Source: Bacteroidota bacterium (GTDB lineage Bacteria > Bacteroidota > Bacteroidia > NS11-12g > UBA955). Taken from it: a DNA stretch of 64,000 bases. The stretch's first letter is position 1; every line of letters starts with the position of its first letter. The notes beneath the pieces are model-generated. The model ran no database searches and was not told where the DNA came from. It worked only from the letters and a program-made list of their open reading frames with translations. A program made the position numbers and the translations under genes. The stretch covers positions 1 through 64,000 of the forward strand of contig JAGFIU010000014.1 in assembly GCA_024103355.1 (NCBI GenBank). Direction: 5' to 3'. This document shows positions 53,510 through 62,229 of the stretch, piece after piece.

Positions 53510-54364
53510 TCAGATTTTGACTGATTTTGCAAAGTCCGGACGTTTGCCAATAAGGCTTGACAAGGAATATATGTCTTCTGTGATTTTATCAAATTGGTCA
53601 AAATAGATAGATTGAACTCCGTCAGAAAGAGCTTCTTGAGGTTGATTATGCACTTCAACCATGATACCGTCTGCACCTGCTGCCATCGCAGCCAAACACA
53701 TCGGATGAACAATGTTTCGAACTCCTGTTGCTTGGCTTGGGTCAACAAAAACCGGCAAATGAGAAAGTGTTTTTACTAAGCCAACCGCATTCAAATCCAG
53801 AGTGTTTCGGGTAGAATTCTCAAATGTTCTGATTCCTCGTTCACAAAGAATAACATTGGAATTACCGCCTAATAAAAGGTATTCTGCTGCCAACAGCCAT
53901 TCTTCAATTGTGCTGCTCCAACCTCTTTTGAGCATAACAGGCTTGTCACTTTTTGACAATGCTTTTAGCAATTGAAAGTTTTGCATATTGCGTGTTCCAA
54001 CCTGAAAGATATCGGTGTATTCATATACCTTATCAACCAAATTAGTATCCATCACCTCTGTAATAACAGCCATATTATTCCGGTCTGCGGCTTCTTTCAA
54101 GTATTTAAGACCCTCTTCTTTTAAACCTTGAAAAGAGTATGGGGAAGTACGAGGTTTATATGCTCCTCCTCGAAGTATTTTAACTCCTTTTTTTGATAAG
54201 TATGAAGCGATGGTATGAATCTGTTCTTCGGTTTCTACTGCACAAGGTCCGGCAATTAAGTTAAAGTTATCTCCGCCAATTTCGACTCCTTTAACAGAAA
54301 ATACAGTTCGTTCCTGTTTCCAGTCCAAACTTACCAATTGATAAGGTTTACGGGTGTTTTCCAT
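53510..54364 (-). CDS. aroF: 3-deoxy-7-phosphoheptulonate synthase, type I beta
   Basis: First enzyme of the shikimate pathway (DAHP synthase), 284 residues, (beta/alpha)8 barrel. Conserved sites are LIAGPCAVETEEQ near residue 36, the substrate-site loop ILRGGAYKPRTSPYSFQG, QVGTRNMQNFQLL, VMLKRGW, ILCERGIRTFE and VFVDPSQATGVRN. This is the short form without an N-terminal regulatory domain; some Bacteroidota fuse it to a chorismate mutase, but here the mutase is a separate gene (51509). It is nine bases downstream of the DUF4270 gene and probably in the same transcript. The symbol reflects function and not a specific isozyme. Confidence 0.93.
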   Translation of the reverse strand: MENTRKPYQLVSLDWKQERTVFSVKGVEIGGDNFNLIAGPCAVETEEQIHTIASYLSKKGVKILRGGAYKPRTSPYSFQGLKEEGLKYLKEAADRNNMAVITEVMDTNLVDKVYEYTDIFQVGTRNMQNFQLLKALSKSDKPVMLKRGWSSTIEEWLLAAEYLLLGGNSNVILCERGIRTFENSTRNTLDLNAVGLVKTLSHLPVFVDPSQATGVRNIVHPMCLAAMAAGADGIMVEVHNQPQEALSDGVQSIYFDQFDKITEDIYSLSSLIGKRPDFAKSVKI

Positions 54365-54373
54365 GAGTCTTAT

Positions 54374-55720
54374 TTAGAGTTTTGAGTATATAATAACCAA
54401 TCTGAGTCTTTGTTCAATAGGATTTGATTTTCGTGTATCTATCAAAATACGAGAGGCAGTTATAGGCAGGTCAATGGTATTGGTTAGATACAAACCAAAA
54501 TTAAAGTTGTCTCCGTCATTAAGATATGAACTAAATAAATCTTGGATATGTCTGGTAATTGTAAACTTATACTGACCCAACGCCACATCATACTTTCCTC
54601 CGTATGTAGATTCAGAGGAAATTAAATCTATCAGGGGTAGGTTTCTGCCGGTAAGTTCGTCCGGTTGATTTAACAGCAAACGGGTGGGTGCTTTGTATTG
54701 GGAACTAATGACATCTTTGTATACCGGTATGATTAATTCTGCTTTGTGAATAAAGATTTTATTGTCTTTTGCCAAAGAAAAAAGATTGGGAAAACGGAAA
54801 AATGTTTTTGCACCGGTCAAAGCCTGAACATAAGTTGTATCAAAGTTTAGTAAAGGGTTGTTTTTTTGAATTGTAATATTAGCAGGCTGTTGAGAGAATT
54901 TATATTGAGAGAACTTAACAGCAGCAGAGTCAAGTAAGAAGTTAATATGTTTATCTCCATCATAATAAACATGAATTTGTGTAGAAACGGCTTTGAAATT
55001 AAATCCAACCACAGCACCTTCACCCGAAGCGGGATTTCCGGTTGGTTTAATGCACAATCCCTTTATATAGTTTGCAAAAGAAGACTGTGTATTCACATCA
55101 CCGGGACCTGCATTTATCAATTTATTAGCAAAATCTTTTGTAAGTGCAATCTTGATACCCGGAGCTGTATTGCTAAAGGTAGAATCCTTAACCCTGACAC
55201 TGTCAACAAGGTTAAAAGAACCGCTATAAGAACCAATTTCAGTTTGATTGTATGAGATACTGTCAGTTGAATAATAAGTTTTTGAAGCGTCTAAATCTGC
55301 ATTTAATTCATATACAGAGAAATGTTGAGTAGAATTGAGATTTCCATAAGAGGCAATTTCGGATGTGAATGTCAGATAAATAAATGCTGAATCTGCACCG
55401 GTAACGGGGCTTATAGGGTTGTTAAGTATTGCTAATCTCACTTGAGAAAAGATTGAGGATTCACTGATTCCAAACAAAAGGTCATTCATTTTGCCTGCAA
55501 GTTGCTGGTTGCTTGACATTCTGGTTGGGATTGAATCTTCTCTTACGGTTGAACTCAAGACCGTAATTGTGTCGGTATAAAACAAATCAGTTGGCTCAAT
55601 AGTGCCGGTATTCAGAGAGATAAGATCATCTCTTTTTTTACAACCTGATTGAAATACAATCAAAAAGGTCTGCAATAAGCAGACCCATAATAGTGATTGT
55701 TTACTAAAATATTGTTTCAA
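54374..55720 (-). CDS. DUF4270 lipoprotein
   Basis: Exported lipoprotein of 448 residues, lipobox FQSGC (Cys at about 27). The DUF4270 family is restricted to Bacteroidota and has unknown function; typical segments are DLFYTDTITVLSSTVREDSI and MNDLLFGISESSIFSQVRLA (about 45-90), with beta-strand content through the rest. The order glycogen-synthase-like, DUF4270 is a conserved neighbourhood in the phylum. The start is the TTG at 55720; no better ATG is available. It lies 14 bases after the preceding gene on the same strand. Confidence 0.88.
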   Translation of the reverse strand: MKQYFSKQSLLWVCLLQTFLIVFQSGCKKRDDLISLNTGTIEPTDLFYTDTITVLSSTVREDSIPTRMSSNQQLAGKMNDLLFGISESSIFSQVRLAILNNPISPVTGADSAFIYLTFTSEIASYGNLNSTQHFSVYELNADLDASKTYYSTDSISYNQTEIGSYSGSFNLVDSVRVKDSTFSNTAPGIKIALTKDFANKLINAGPGDVNTQSSFANYIKGLCIKPTGNPASGEGAVVGFNFKAVSTQIHVYYDGDKHINFLLDSAAVKFSQYKFSQQPANITIQKNNPLLNFDTTYVQALTGAKTFFRFPNLFSLAKDNKIFIHKAELIIPVYKDVISSQYKAPTRLLLNQPDELTGRNLPLIDLISSESTYGGKYDVALGQYKFTITRHIQDLFSSYLNDGDNFNFGLYLTNTIDLPITASRILIDTRKSNPIEQRLRLVIIYSKL

Positions 55721-55734
55721 AGTTCTCTGATTGA

Positions 55735-56553
55735 TTATGAGTTTTGAAGGACAGAATCATAAAATTCGACATACTTTTCTGTATAATGCTCTATATCCTC
55801 AGAGGGATGAGATATGTTAAGTTTGTCTTGAACATATTTATTAACTTCGGGGTCGAGACAATCGGAGCAAGTGATTACAGCATCTGAATAGTTGATACCG
55901 CCAATATGCATCCCTTTAAAATCAGCTTTTCCAAAGCATTCTAAGTGTTTGTCCTCCAACTCATTAAGGCTTGCCTTCTGTGCAAACTCTTCGCCTAAGC
56001 ATGCGTTGTCTGACTCTTTGAATACTGAATAAATCACTTTAGAGTTTTTGAATACAGGCTCATCTTTATAGATGGTTTTAACATATAAAGGAATGAGACT
56101 GGTCATCCATCCTTGACAGTGAATAATATCAGGAGCCCAACCTAATTTCTTTACAGTTTCCAATACCCCTTTACAGAAAAAGATGGTTCTCTCATCGTTG
56201 TCATCAAAGAACTCTCTGTTCTCATCATGGTACAGGTGTTTGCGATGGAAGAAATCTTCGTTGTCAAGAAAATATACTTGAATCCTTGTACCGGGGATAG
56301 AAGCTACTTTAATTACCAAAGGATTGTCATTATCTCCAATTGAGATATTGATACCGGAAAGTCTGACAACTTCATGAAGTCTGTTTCTTCTCTCATTGAT
56401 TAACCCAAACCGCGGAACCAATACCCTGATTTCGTTGTTATGCTCTTGGATCGCCTGTGGAAGACGTCTTGCGATTGTTGAAACGGGAGATTCTTCTAAG
56501 AATGGACTCATCTCCGATGATACAAATAAGATTTTTTTTCCTGTAATTGCCAT
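55735..56553 (-). CDS. Glycogen/starch synthase-like protein, N-terminal GT5 domain only
   Basis: Cytoplasmic protein of 272 residues that matches the N-terminal half of glycogen synthase (GT5): KILFVSSEMSPFLEESPVST at the start, then VRVLVPRFGLI-like and IIHCQGWMTSLIPLYVKTIY (about 155-175). The C-terminal GT-B half with the ADP-glucose-binding site is missing, yet the gene is a normal length for this Bacteroidota group. It is therefore unlikely to be an active glycogen synthase by itself. The ATG at 56553 is chosen over an upstream open frame. It is divergent from panC, which is the usual context; what it does is unknown. Confidence 0.85.
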   Translation of the reverse strand: MAITGKKILFVSSEMSPFLEESPVSTIARRLPQAIQEHNNEIRVLVPRFGLINERRNRLHEVVRLSGINISIGDNDNPLVIKVASIPGTRIQVYFLDNEDFFHRKHLYHDENREFFDDNDERTIFFCKGVLETVKKLGWAPDIIHCQGWMTSLIPLYVKTIYKDEPVFKNSKVIYSVFKESDNACLGEEFAQKASLNELEDKHLECFGKADFKGMHIGGINYSDAVITCSDCLDPEVNKYVQDKLNISHPSEDIEHYTEKYVEFYDSVLQNS

Positions 56554-56585
56554 ATTTATTTGTTTGGTTGTTTTTAAAAGCACTG

Positions 56586-56593
56586 CAAAGATA
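56586..56593 (-). promoter_or_regulatory. -7 box of the GT5-like/DUF4270/DAHP synthase transcript
   Basis: TATCTTTG on the complement, 32 bases before the ATG at 56553. Confidence 0.55.
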
Positions 56594-56669
56594 ATATATT
56601 TTTTCGGGTAATTTGCCAAATAACCTTTTAGAACTTTTCTTTGCCACTTCAAAAAATCATCCTGAAATT

Positions 56670-57506
56670 TTGAGAATTGCCAAGACAATCAATGAATTAT
56701 CACAATTTATTTCTGAGAATATCGGAAACAAAATCGGATTTGTTCCCACTATGGGCGCATTGCATCAAGGACATTTATCTTTAATCAAAGCTGCCGGCAA
56801 AAGCACCGATTTTGTTGTGGTATCACTTTTTGTTAACCCACTTCAGTTTAATAATCCTGAGGATTTAGAAAAGTATCCCAGAGATTTGGAAAATGATATA
56901 CTGCTTTTGGAAAAGTCAGGTTGTGATTTACTTTTTGCACCTTCTGTTGAAGAAATGTATCCTGAAAACACTCCTAAGATTGAACTTGATATCAAGAATT
57001 TAGATTCAATCATGGAAGGAAAGATGAGAAAAGGGCATTTTGATGGTGTTGTACAGGTGTTGTACAGATTGTTTTCTGTGGTTAAGCCCGATGAGGTTTT
57101 TTTCGGTCTGAAAGACTATCAGCAGTGCATGGTTGTTAAATGTGTTTTGAAAGCTTATTTTCCGGAAATCAAACTATCATTGGAGCCTACAGTTCGTGAA
57201 ACATCAGGACTAGCCATGAGCTCTCGCAATCAAAGACTCAGCAAAGAAGGACAGGAGAAAGCAGCTGAAATTTTTAAAACACTTTCCTATTGCAAGTCTT
57301 TGTATCCATTATATACTCCACAAGAGATTATTTCAAGAGGAAAGGAAATGTTCAAGAAGAGTAATATTGAAACAGAATATTTGGAAATTGCTGATTCAGA
57401 CAACTTAAATTTCCCTGTTTCGTGGGAAAAGAACAAAAACTATATTATTTTAGCTGCGGTATATATAGAGTCTGTGAGGCTCATCGACAATTTGTTTATT
57501 AACTGA
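56670..57506 (+). CDS. panC: Pantothenate synthetase
   Basis: Joins pantoate and beta-alanine using ATP, the last step of vitamin B5 synthesis. Motifs of the nucleotidyl-transferase fold are visible: GFVPTMGALHQGHLSLIKAA (HIGH-like, about 22-41), VSLFVNPLQFN, KGHFDGVVQVLYRLF, the FFGLKDYQQ block, and ETSGLAMSSRNQRLS (KMSKS-like). The frame is open from a TTG at 56613, but the TTG at 56670 gives 278 residues, the usual length, and the usual start (MRIAKTINEL). Start choice is therefore tentative. The following gene starts one base after the stop. Confidence 0.94.
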   Translation: MRIAKTINELSQFISENIGNKIGFVPTMGALHQGHLSLIKAAGKSTDFVVVSLFVNPLQFNNPEDLEKYPRDLENDILLLEKSGCDLLFAPSVEEMYPENTPKIELDIKNLDSIMEGKMRKGHFDGVVQVLYRLFSVVKPDEVFFGLKDYQQCMVVKCVLKAYFPEIKLSLEPTVRETSGLAMSSRNQRLSKEGQEKAAEIFKTLSYCKSLYPLYTPQEIISRGKEMFKKSNIETEYLEIADSDNLNFPVSWEKNKNYIILAAVYIESVRLIDNLFIN

Positions 57507-57507
57507 T

Positions 57508-58647
57508 TTGGAATTACGTCCGGAAATATTGCAAGAAGAGATTTTGACCTTTGAGGATTTCAAAGACAAGTTGCGATATGCGCTGAGTTATTTTGAAAAA
57601 CTCGAATTGGCTAAAAAGCGATTAAGTTTTTACCGTTGGAAAACAACAGAGGGACTTGAAAAAAATATTCTGGAATTTGAAAATGCAGTTAAAAGAACCG
57701 GTGGGAATATCTTGTGGGGAAATGAGGTTGAGGATTCAATCAATGCTATAAAATCAATTGTTGAGATTAATCCAAAGTCTGCATATGTCCCCTCTAAGAT
57801 TGCCTCTGAGATTGCTATTGACACTGAACTTAATATTCCGGCTCTGGAGAAATATCAAAAAAACACAAAAGGTGGTTTCCCTGACCTGATTATTGCACAA
57901 GCAAAGTTTTTAGTTTCAAACTCGGGGCATATATGTTATTGTACTAATAACCGCAACGCATTTGATTCATTGATAAATGCAAAAACAATCTTATTTGTTG
58001 CCGGAATTGAGAGCTTAGTGCACAATGGAGTGGAGTTGGAATTGGCAAAAAACCTTTACAGTACCTATGAACTGGGAGAGTTTGGTTATCCCTTGGAGTT
58101 GACACTAAAGCCCGGAAAACCTGACAATCGTATTGTTCAGCAAGTCTATTTACTTTTGGTTGACCACAAACGCTCTAATCTGCTTGGAAACAAACTGAAT
58201 AGAAGGTTTCTCCCTTTACTAAACTTTGATTTACCACGAGAAGTGGCTCAATTATTTTGGAAACAAAAAGTAAGCAACGCGGTTGAATATCCCTTTCAAG
58301 ACTTTATTATTGACCCTATGAGGAGCGATAGTAGTTTTAATAAAAAATTCCTTTTCTCAAATAATGGCTATAACCGTTTGTCTGAGTTCTTGCCCATACA
58401 ATTGGATATTCATGACTATTTTATCCAATCCAGATTGGCTCATTCTGGAATTAAGAAATCAAATTTATTGAGGAAAATTATAAATAAAGATTACGTCAAA
58501 CCTTTCTTACAGCCGAAAACGAAAATGACTACAAAGAAATTTGTGGCATTTATGAAAGACAAGATTATGACACAGAGTTATAATCCCAATCATGTACCTG
58601 AAATATCTTTTATTGAACAATACTGCTATAATAAGAGAAAGATTTAA
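57508..58647 (+). CDS. LUD-domain-like protein coupled to panC
   Basis: A 379-residue protein. The central part (about 65-195) resembles the LUD/LutB-C family: NILWGNEVEDSINAIKSIVE, KSAYVPSKIASEIAIDTELN, then IIAQAKFLVSNSGHICYCTN and TILFVAGIESLVHNGVELEL. In this family the Gly-x-Ile and Glu residues near IESL coordinate the ligand. The Fe-S cluster cysteines of LutB are absent. The C-terminal 180 residues are not recognised. It begins at the TTG at 57508, one base after the panC stop, so it is co-translated; the role beside pantothenate synthesis is unknown. Family assignment is moderate. Confidence 0.55.
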   Translation: MELRPEILQEEILTFEDFKDKLRYALSYFEKLELAKKRLSFYRWKTTEGLEKNILEFENAVKRTGGNILWGNEVEDSINAIKSIVEINPKSAYVPSKIASEIAIDTELNIPALEKYQKNTKGGFPDLIIAQAKFLVSNSGHICYCTNNRNAFDSLINAKTILFVAGIESLVHNGVELELAKNLYSTYELGEFGYPLELTLKPGKPDNRIVQQVYLLLVDHKRSNLLGNKLNRRFLPLLNFDLPREVAQLFWKQKVSNAVEYPFQDFIIDPMRSDSSFNKKFLFSNNGYNRLSEFLPIQLDIHDYFIQSRLAHSGIKKSNLLRKIINKDYVKPFLQPKTKMTTKKFVAFMKDKIMTQSYNPNHVPEISFIEQYCYNKRKI

Positions 58648-58661
58648 CTCTCTTATTTTTT
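58630..58661 (+). terminator. Terminator spanning the stops of converging genes
   Basis: AATAAGAGA (58630-58638) pairs with TCTCTTATT (58649-58657) around a ten-base loop and is followed by a T-run on the plus strand. It lies over the last codons of the LUD-like gene and the stop of aspS. In the opposite direction the T-run is weaker. Confidence 0.75.
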
Positions 58662-60407
58662 ATCGGTTATTGTAATGCTCAGACTCAATTCATTCAATTG
58701 CTCTTGAGAAATAGTAGAAGGTGCATCGATCATCATATCTCGACCTTTGTTGTTTTTAGGAAATGCAATGTAATCTCTGATTGAATCAGAACCGCCAAAG
58801 AGTGAACAAAGCCTGTCAAAACCAAAAGCAATGCCGGCATGAGGAGGTGCTCCATACTCAAATGCGTTCATCAGGAATCCGAATTGTTTTTGAGCCTCAT
58901 CGGGTGTGAAACCAAGTATTTTGAACATCTTTGATTGAAGTGATTTGTCAAATATTCTAACCGAACCGCCACCCACCTCCACTCCGTTAATTACAAGGTC
59001 GTATGCATTGGCATTGACACTCGCGGGGTTAGAATCCAGTTTTGAAATATCTTCAGGGTTGGGAGATGTAAACGGATGGTGCATAGCAAAGAAACGCTGT
59101 GCTTCCTCATCCCATTCCAACAAAGGAAAATCAATAACCCACAACGGACTATAAACGGAATTATCCCTTAAACCAAGCTGTGTCCCAAGGTATAAACGCA
59201 ATTCGTTCATCTGTTTTTGTGTTGCTGTTGTGTCACCGCTCAAAACCAATATTAAATCACCCACCTGTGCACTGCACTTTTCAGCCCATTTCTGCAAATC
59301 AGTTGTACTGAAAAATTTGTCAACGGATGATTTCAGACCGTCTTCTGCATAGCGGCACCAAATCAGACCTTTTGCCCCGATTTGAGGACGCTTTACATAG
59401 TCAGTCAGCTCGTCTATTTGTTTGCGGGTATAGTTTGCAGCTCCTTTTGCACAGATTGCTATAATGCTCTGTGAATTGTCAAAAATTCCAAATCCTTTGC
59501 CTTTGGCAATATCATCCAAATAGTGAAAAGTCATCCCAAAGCGAATGTCAGGTTTGTCTGAACCATAGTTGTACATTGCATCCGCGTAGGACATTCTCGG
59601 AATCTGTGTAATTTCAAGACCTTTTTCTTCTTTGAAAAGATGTTTAACCAAACCTTCAAAAGTCTGAAGCACATCTTCCCTTTCCACAAAAGACATTTCA
59701 CAATCAATTTGAGTAAACTCAGGCTGTCTGTCTGCCCTCAAATCCTCATCTCTAAAACATTTTACTATCTGAAAATACTTGTCAAAACCTGCCACCATTA
59801 ATAATTGCTTAAAGGTCTGAGGAGATTGTGGCAAAGCATAGAACTCTCCTTCATTCATCCTGCTTGGAACCACAAAATCCCTTGCTCCTTCGGGAGTTGA
59901 TTTAATCAATACAGGGGTTTCTACTTCTAAAAAGCCGTTTTTAGATAAATATTCGCGTGTAAATTGTGCTACACGGTGTCTCAATTCCAACTTTTTCCGC
60001 ACTGATTCTCTTCTCAAATCCAAATAACGGTACTGCATACGCAAATCTTCACCACCGTCAGTATTTTCTTCAATCGTAAAAGGAGGAATTTTAGAAACAT
60101 TCAACACCTTGATTTCATTTGCAATAATCTCAATGTCACCCGTAGGTATTTTTGTGTTTTTATTACTTCTTTCAGCGACTTTTCCTTTGACCTGTATCAC
60201 ATATTCTCGTCCCAATTCACGTGCTTGCAAAAGCAATTCTTTGTTTATCTCTTCATTAAAAGCAAGTTGGGTAATTCCATAACGGTCACGCAGGTCAACA
60301 AAAGTTAGTGAGCCGAAATCTCTCGAACCGGCAACCCAGCCGCTTAATATGACCTCTGTATTTACATCCGACAATCTCAACTCTCCGCAGGTATGTGTTC
60401 TGAACAT
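58653..60407 (-). CDS. aspS: Aspartyl-tRNA synthetase
   Basis: Charges tRNA-Asp. The 584-residue class II synthetase has the N-terminal OB-fold anticodon-binding domain (about 1-105), motif 2 in [20 protein letters not shown] (about 210-230), the bacterial insertion (GAD-like, about 290-420), and motif 3 in [20 protein letters not shown] near 525-545. Length and the insertion identify the bacterial-type enzyme. No gatB-type discriminating feature can be judged here. A T-rich region with no clear -7 box lies upstream. Confidence 0.96.
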   Translation of the reverse strand: MFRTHTCGELRLSDVNTEVILSGWVAGSRDFGSLTFVDLRDRYGITQLAFNEEINKELLLQARELGREYVIQVKGKVAERSNKNTKIPTGDIEIIANEIKVLNVSKIPPFTIEENTDGGEDLRMQYRYLDLRRESVRKKLELRHRVAQFTREYLSKNGFLEVETPVLIKSTPEGARDFVVPSRMNEGEFYALPQSPQTFKQLLMVAGFDKYFQIVKCFRDEDLRADRQPEFTQIDCEMSFVEREDVLQTFEGLVKHLFKEEKGLEITQIPRMSYADAMYNYGSDKPDIRFGMTFHYLDDIAKGKGFGIFDNSQSIIAICAKGAANYTRKQIDELTDYVKRPQIGAKGLIWCRYAEDGLKSSVDKFFSTTDLQKWAEKCSAQVGDLILVLSGDTTATQKQMNELRLYLGTQLGLRDNSVYSPLWVIDFPLLEWDEEAQRFFAMHHPFTSPNPEDISKLDSNPASVNANAYDLVINGVEVGGGSVRIFDKSLQSKMFKILGFTPDEAQKQFGFLMNAFEYGAPPHAGIAFGFDRLCSLFGGSDSIRDYIAFPKNNKGRDMMIDAPSTISQEQLNELSLSITITDKK

Positions 60408-60790
60408 GTTTTTTGTTTTGAATTTGGGCGTGCGAATTTAGTTCTTTTTAAACTATGAGAAAATCGGTTGAGTAGGATTGTTTTTGAGGAAGGGTAGAGG
60501 GAGAAAGGCTACTTTAAAAATATATTACCATAATTGTTGGAGTAAATCTGTATAAACAAATTAATTACCTTAGCAAAGGTATGGGTTTATTTTTTAGGTT
60601 CAAATCCTTTTCAAAATTATGGATAAGTATGCTCATTTTGGGAAAAAATGACCCACAAAATGTTTGGATGATTGATATCTCGATGAATCAATAGATTTAA
60701 TGCACTTTAATCCAAATTATAGAACACTCACTATGTGCTTTTAATACTTTTGCGGTGCTGAAAAAATCAGTATCAAAAAACGATTCAATT
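60408..60790. other. Intergenic region, 383 bases
   Basis: Contains the divergent upstream regions of aspS and the aldehyde dehydrogenase gene. Only the TACTTTTG box at 60745-60752 stands out. No RNA gene or strong hairpin was seen. Confidence 0.5.
60745..60752 (+). promoter_or_regulatory. -7 box of the aldehyde dehydrogenase gene
   Basis: TACTTTTG, 38 bases before the ATG at 60791. It lies upstream of the ATG and overlaps the start of the longer open frame. Confidence 0.5.
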
Positions 60791-62110
60791 ATGTCAATCA
60801 ATTATATTTCAACTCCGGAGGCCATTGGTAAAGTTGAAAGAGCGCATCATATCTATCAAAAAAACCTTAGTTCATATACTCAACAACCGGTAGAAAAAAT
60901 CAGAAAAGCAGGTGAAATCTTGCTTGCGAGAAAGGAAGAGTTTGCGAAGATAATTTCAACAGAAATGGGTAAGCCGGTTTCGGAATCAAGAGCAGAAATA
61001 GAAAAATGCGCTCTCAACTGCGATTATTATGCTGAAAACTGCAAGCAATTTCTGGCAGAAAGAAAATATTCTACCGAAAATTATGATGCCATTGTTCGCT
61101 ATGAACCACTTGGAGTAGTTTTGGGGATAATGCCATGGAATTTTCCCTTTTGGCAGGTTTTTCGTTTTGCGGTACCTACTATTCTTGCGGGAAATACTGT
61201 TTTGCTCAAACATGCGGACAATGTACCGCAATGCGCCTCAATTCTGGAAGAAGTTTTTCTGAAAGCAGGATTTGAGGAGGGGGTGTATCAAAATTTGCCT
61301 TTGCAAGAAAAGAATGTTGTGAAAATAATAGAACATCCGTTTGTCAAGGCTGTGTCTTTGACAGGGAGCGAGAAAGCAGGTTCTATTGTGGCTTCTCAGG
61401 CTGCCAAAGTAATCAAAAAATCTGTGTTGGAGTTAGGAGGCAGCAATGCCTTCATAGTGTTGGATGATGCGGATTTGGACAATACTATTGAAAAAGCTAT
61501 TAATGCCCGTTACCGAAATGCAGGACAAAGTTGTATTGCCGCCAAAAGGTTTTTGATTCAGCAAGGGATTTACAATACTTTTTTGGAAAAATTTACCCAA
61601 AAAGTAAAAGCACTCAAAATGGGCGATCCTCTCGACCCGGCAACGGATATAGGTCCTTTGGCAAGATTAGACCTTGCAGAAAAATTGGAAATGCAGGTCA
61701 ATCAATCAATCAAGATGGGAGGAAAAGTAATTTTGGGTGGCCACAGAGGTGACCGTTTTTATGAACCTACGGTTATCACAGAAGTTACACCGGATATGCC
61801 GATTTTCAAAGAAGAAGTGTTTGGACCTGTTGCTGCCGTGATGAAGTTTAGAAATTTTGATGATGCAGTAAAATTGAGTAATCAAACCAATTTCGGACTG
61901 GGTGTCTCTATTTTTACTAATAATGTGAAAGAAATCTCTTCAAAATCATATCTCTTTGAAGAAGGAGCCGTGTTTTTTAATCAGTTGGTGCGTTCAGACC
62001 CCAGACTGCCTTTTGGAGGAGTAAAACACTCAGGATATGGCAGGGAACTATCGGAGGATGGAATCAGAGAATTTGTCAATACAAAGACAATTTTTATTTC
62101 AAAAACATGA
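60791..62110 (+). CDS. NAD(P)-dependent aldehyde dehydrogenase (succinate-semialdehyde type)
   Basis: Cytoplasmic oxidoreductase of 439 residues that oxidises an aldehyde to an acid, probably succinate semialdehyde or a related short-chain substrate. The cofactor and catalytic elements are visible: MPWNFPFWQVFRFAVPTILA (about 117-136), SLTGSEKAGSIVASQAAKVI, the general-base Glu in VLELGGSNAFIVLDDADLD (about 220), and the nucleophilic Cys in NAGQSCIAAKR (about 255). EEVFGPVAAV and PFGGVKHSGYGREL close the fold. At 439 residues it is shorter than most members (about 480). The start at 60791 fits the family. Confidence 0.9.
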   Translation: MSINYISTPEAIGKVERAHHIYQKNLSSYTQQPVEKIRKAGEILLARKEEFAKIISTEMGKPVSESRAEIEKCALNCDYYAENCKQFLAERKYSTENYDAIVRYEPLGVVLGIMPWNFPFWQVFRFAVPTILAGNTVLLKHADNVPQCASILEEVFLKAGFEEGVYQNLPLQEKNVVKIIEHPFVKAVSLTGSEKAGSIVASQAAKVIKKSVLELGGSNAFIVLDDADLDNTIEKAINARYRNAGQSCIAAKRFLIQQGIYNTFLEKFTQKVKALKMGDPLDPATDIGPLARLDLAEKLEMQVNQSIKMGGKVILGGHRGDRFYEPTVITEVTPDMPIFKEEVFGPVAAVMKFRNFDDAVKLSNQTNFGLGVSIFTNNVKEISSKSYLFEEGAVFFNQLVRSDPRLPFGGVKHSGYGRELSEDGIREFVNTKTIFISKT

Positions 62111-62189
62111 ACTTAAAAAAATGACTATATAGAATCTTTTTAATTTATCATTACAACCAAATCAACCCTGCAAACACAACAAAATTCAA

Positions 62190-62197
62190 TACATTTG
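62190..62197 (+). promoter_or_regulatory. -7 box of the aconitase gene
   Basis: TACATTTG, 32 bases before the ATG at 62230. Confidence 0.5.
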
Positions 62198-62229
62198 CAC
62201 CCCTAAAAAGAAATTAAATCGTAAATGAA

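Noticed and set aside
55735-56553. Full glycogen synthase
   Set aside because: Only the N-terminal GT5 half is present and no second-half coding sequence follows.
56613-56670. TTG at 56613 as the panC start
   Set aside because: It would add 19 residues absent from the family; the TTG at 56670 gives the usual length and N-terminus.
53344-60407. Functional coupling of tRNA-Asp and aspS by proximity
   Set aside because: They are 5 kb apart with separate transcripts; proximity is probably chance.
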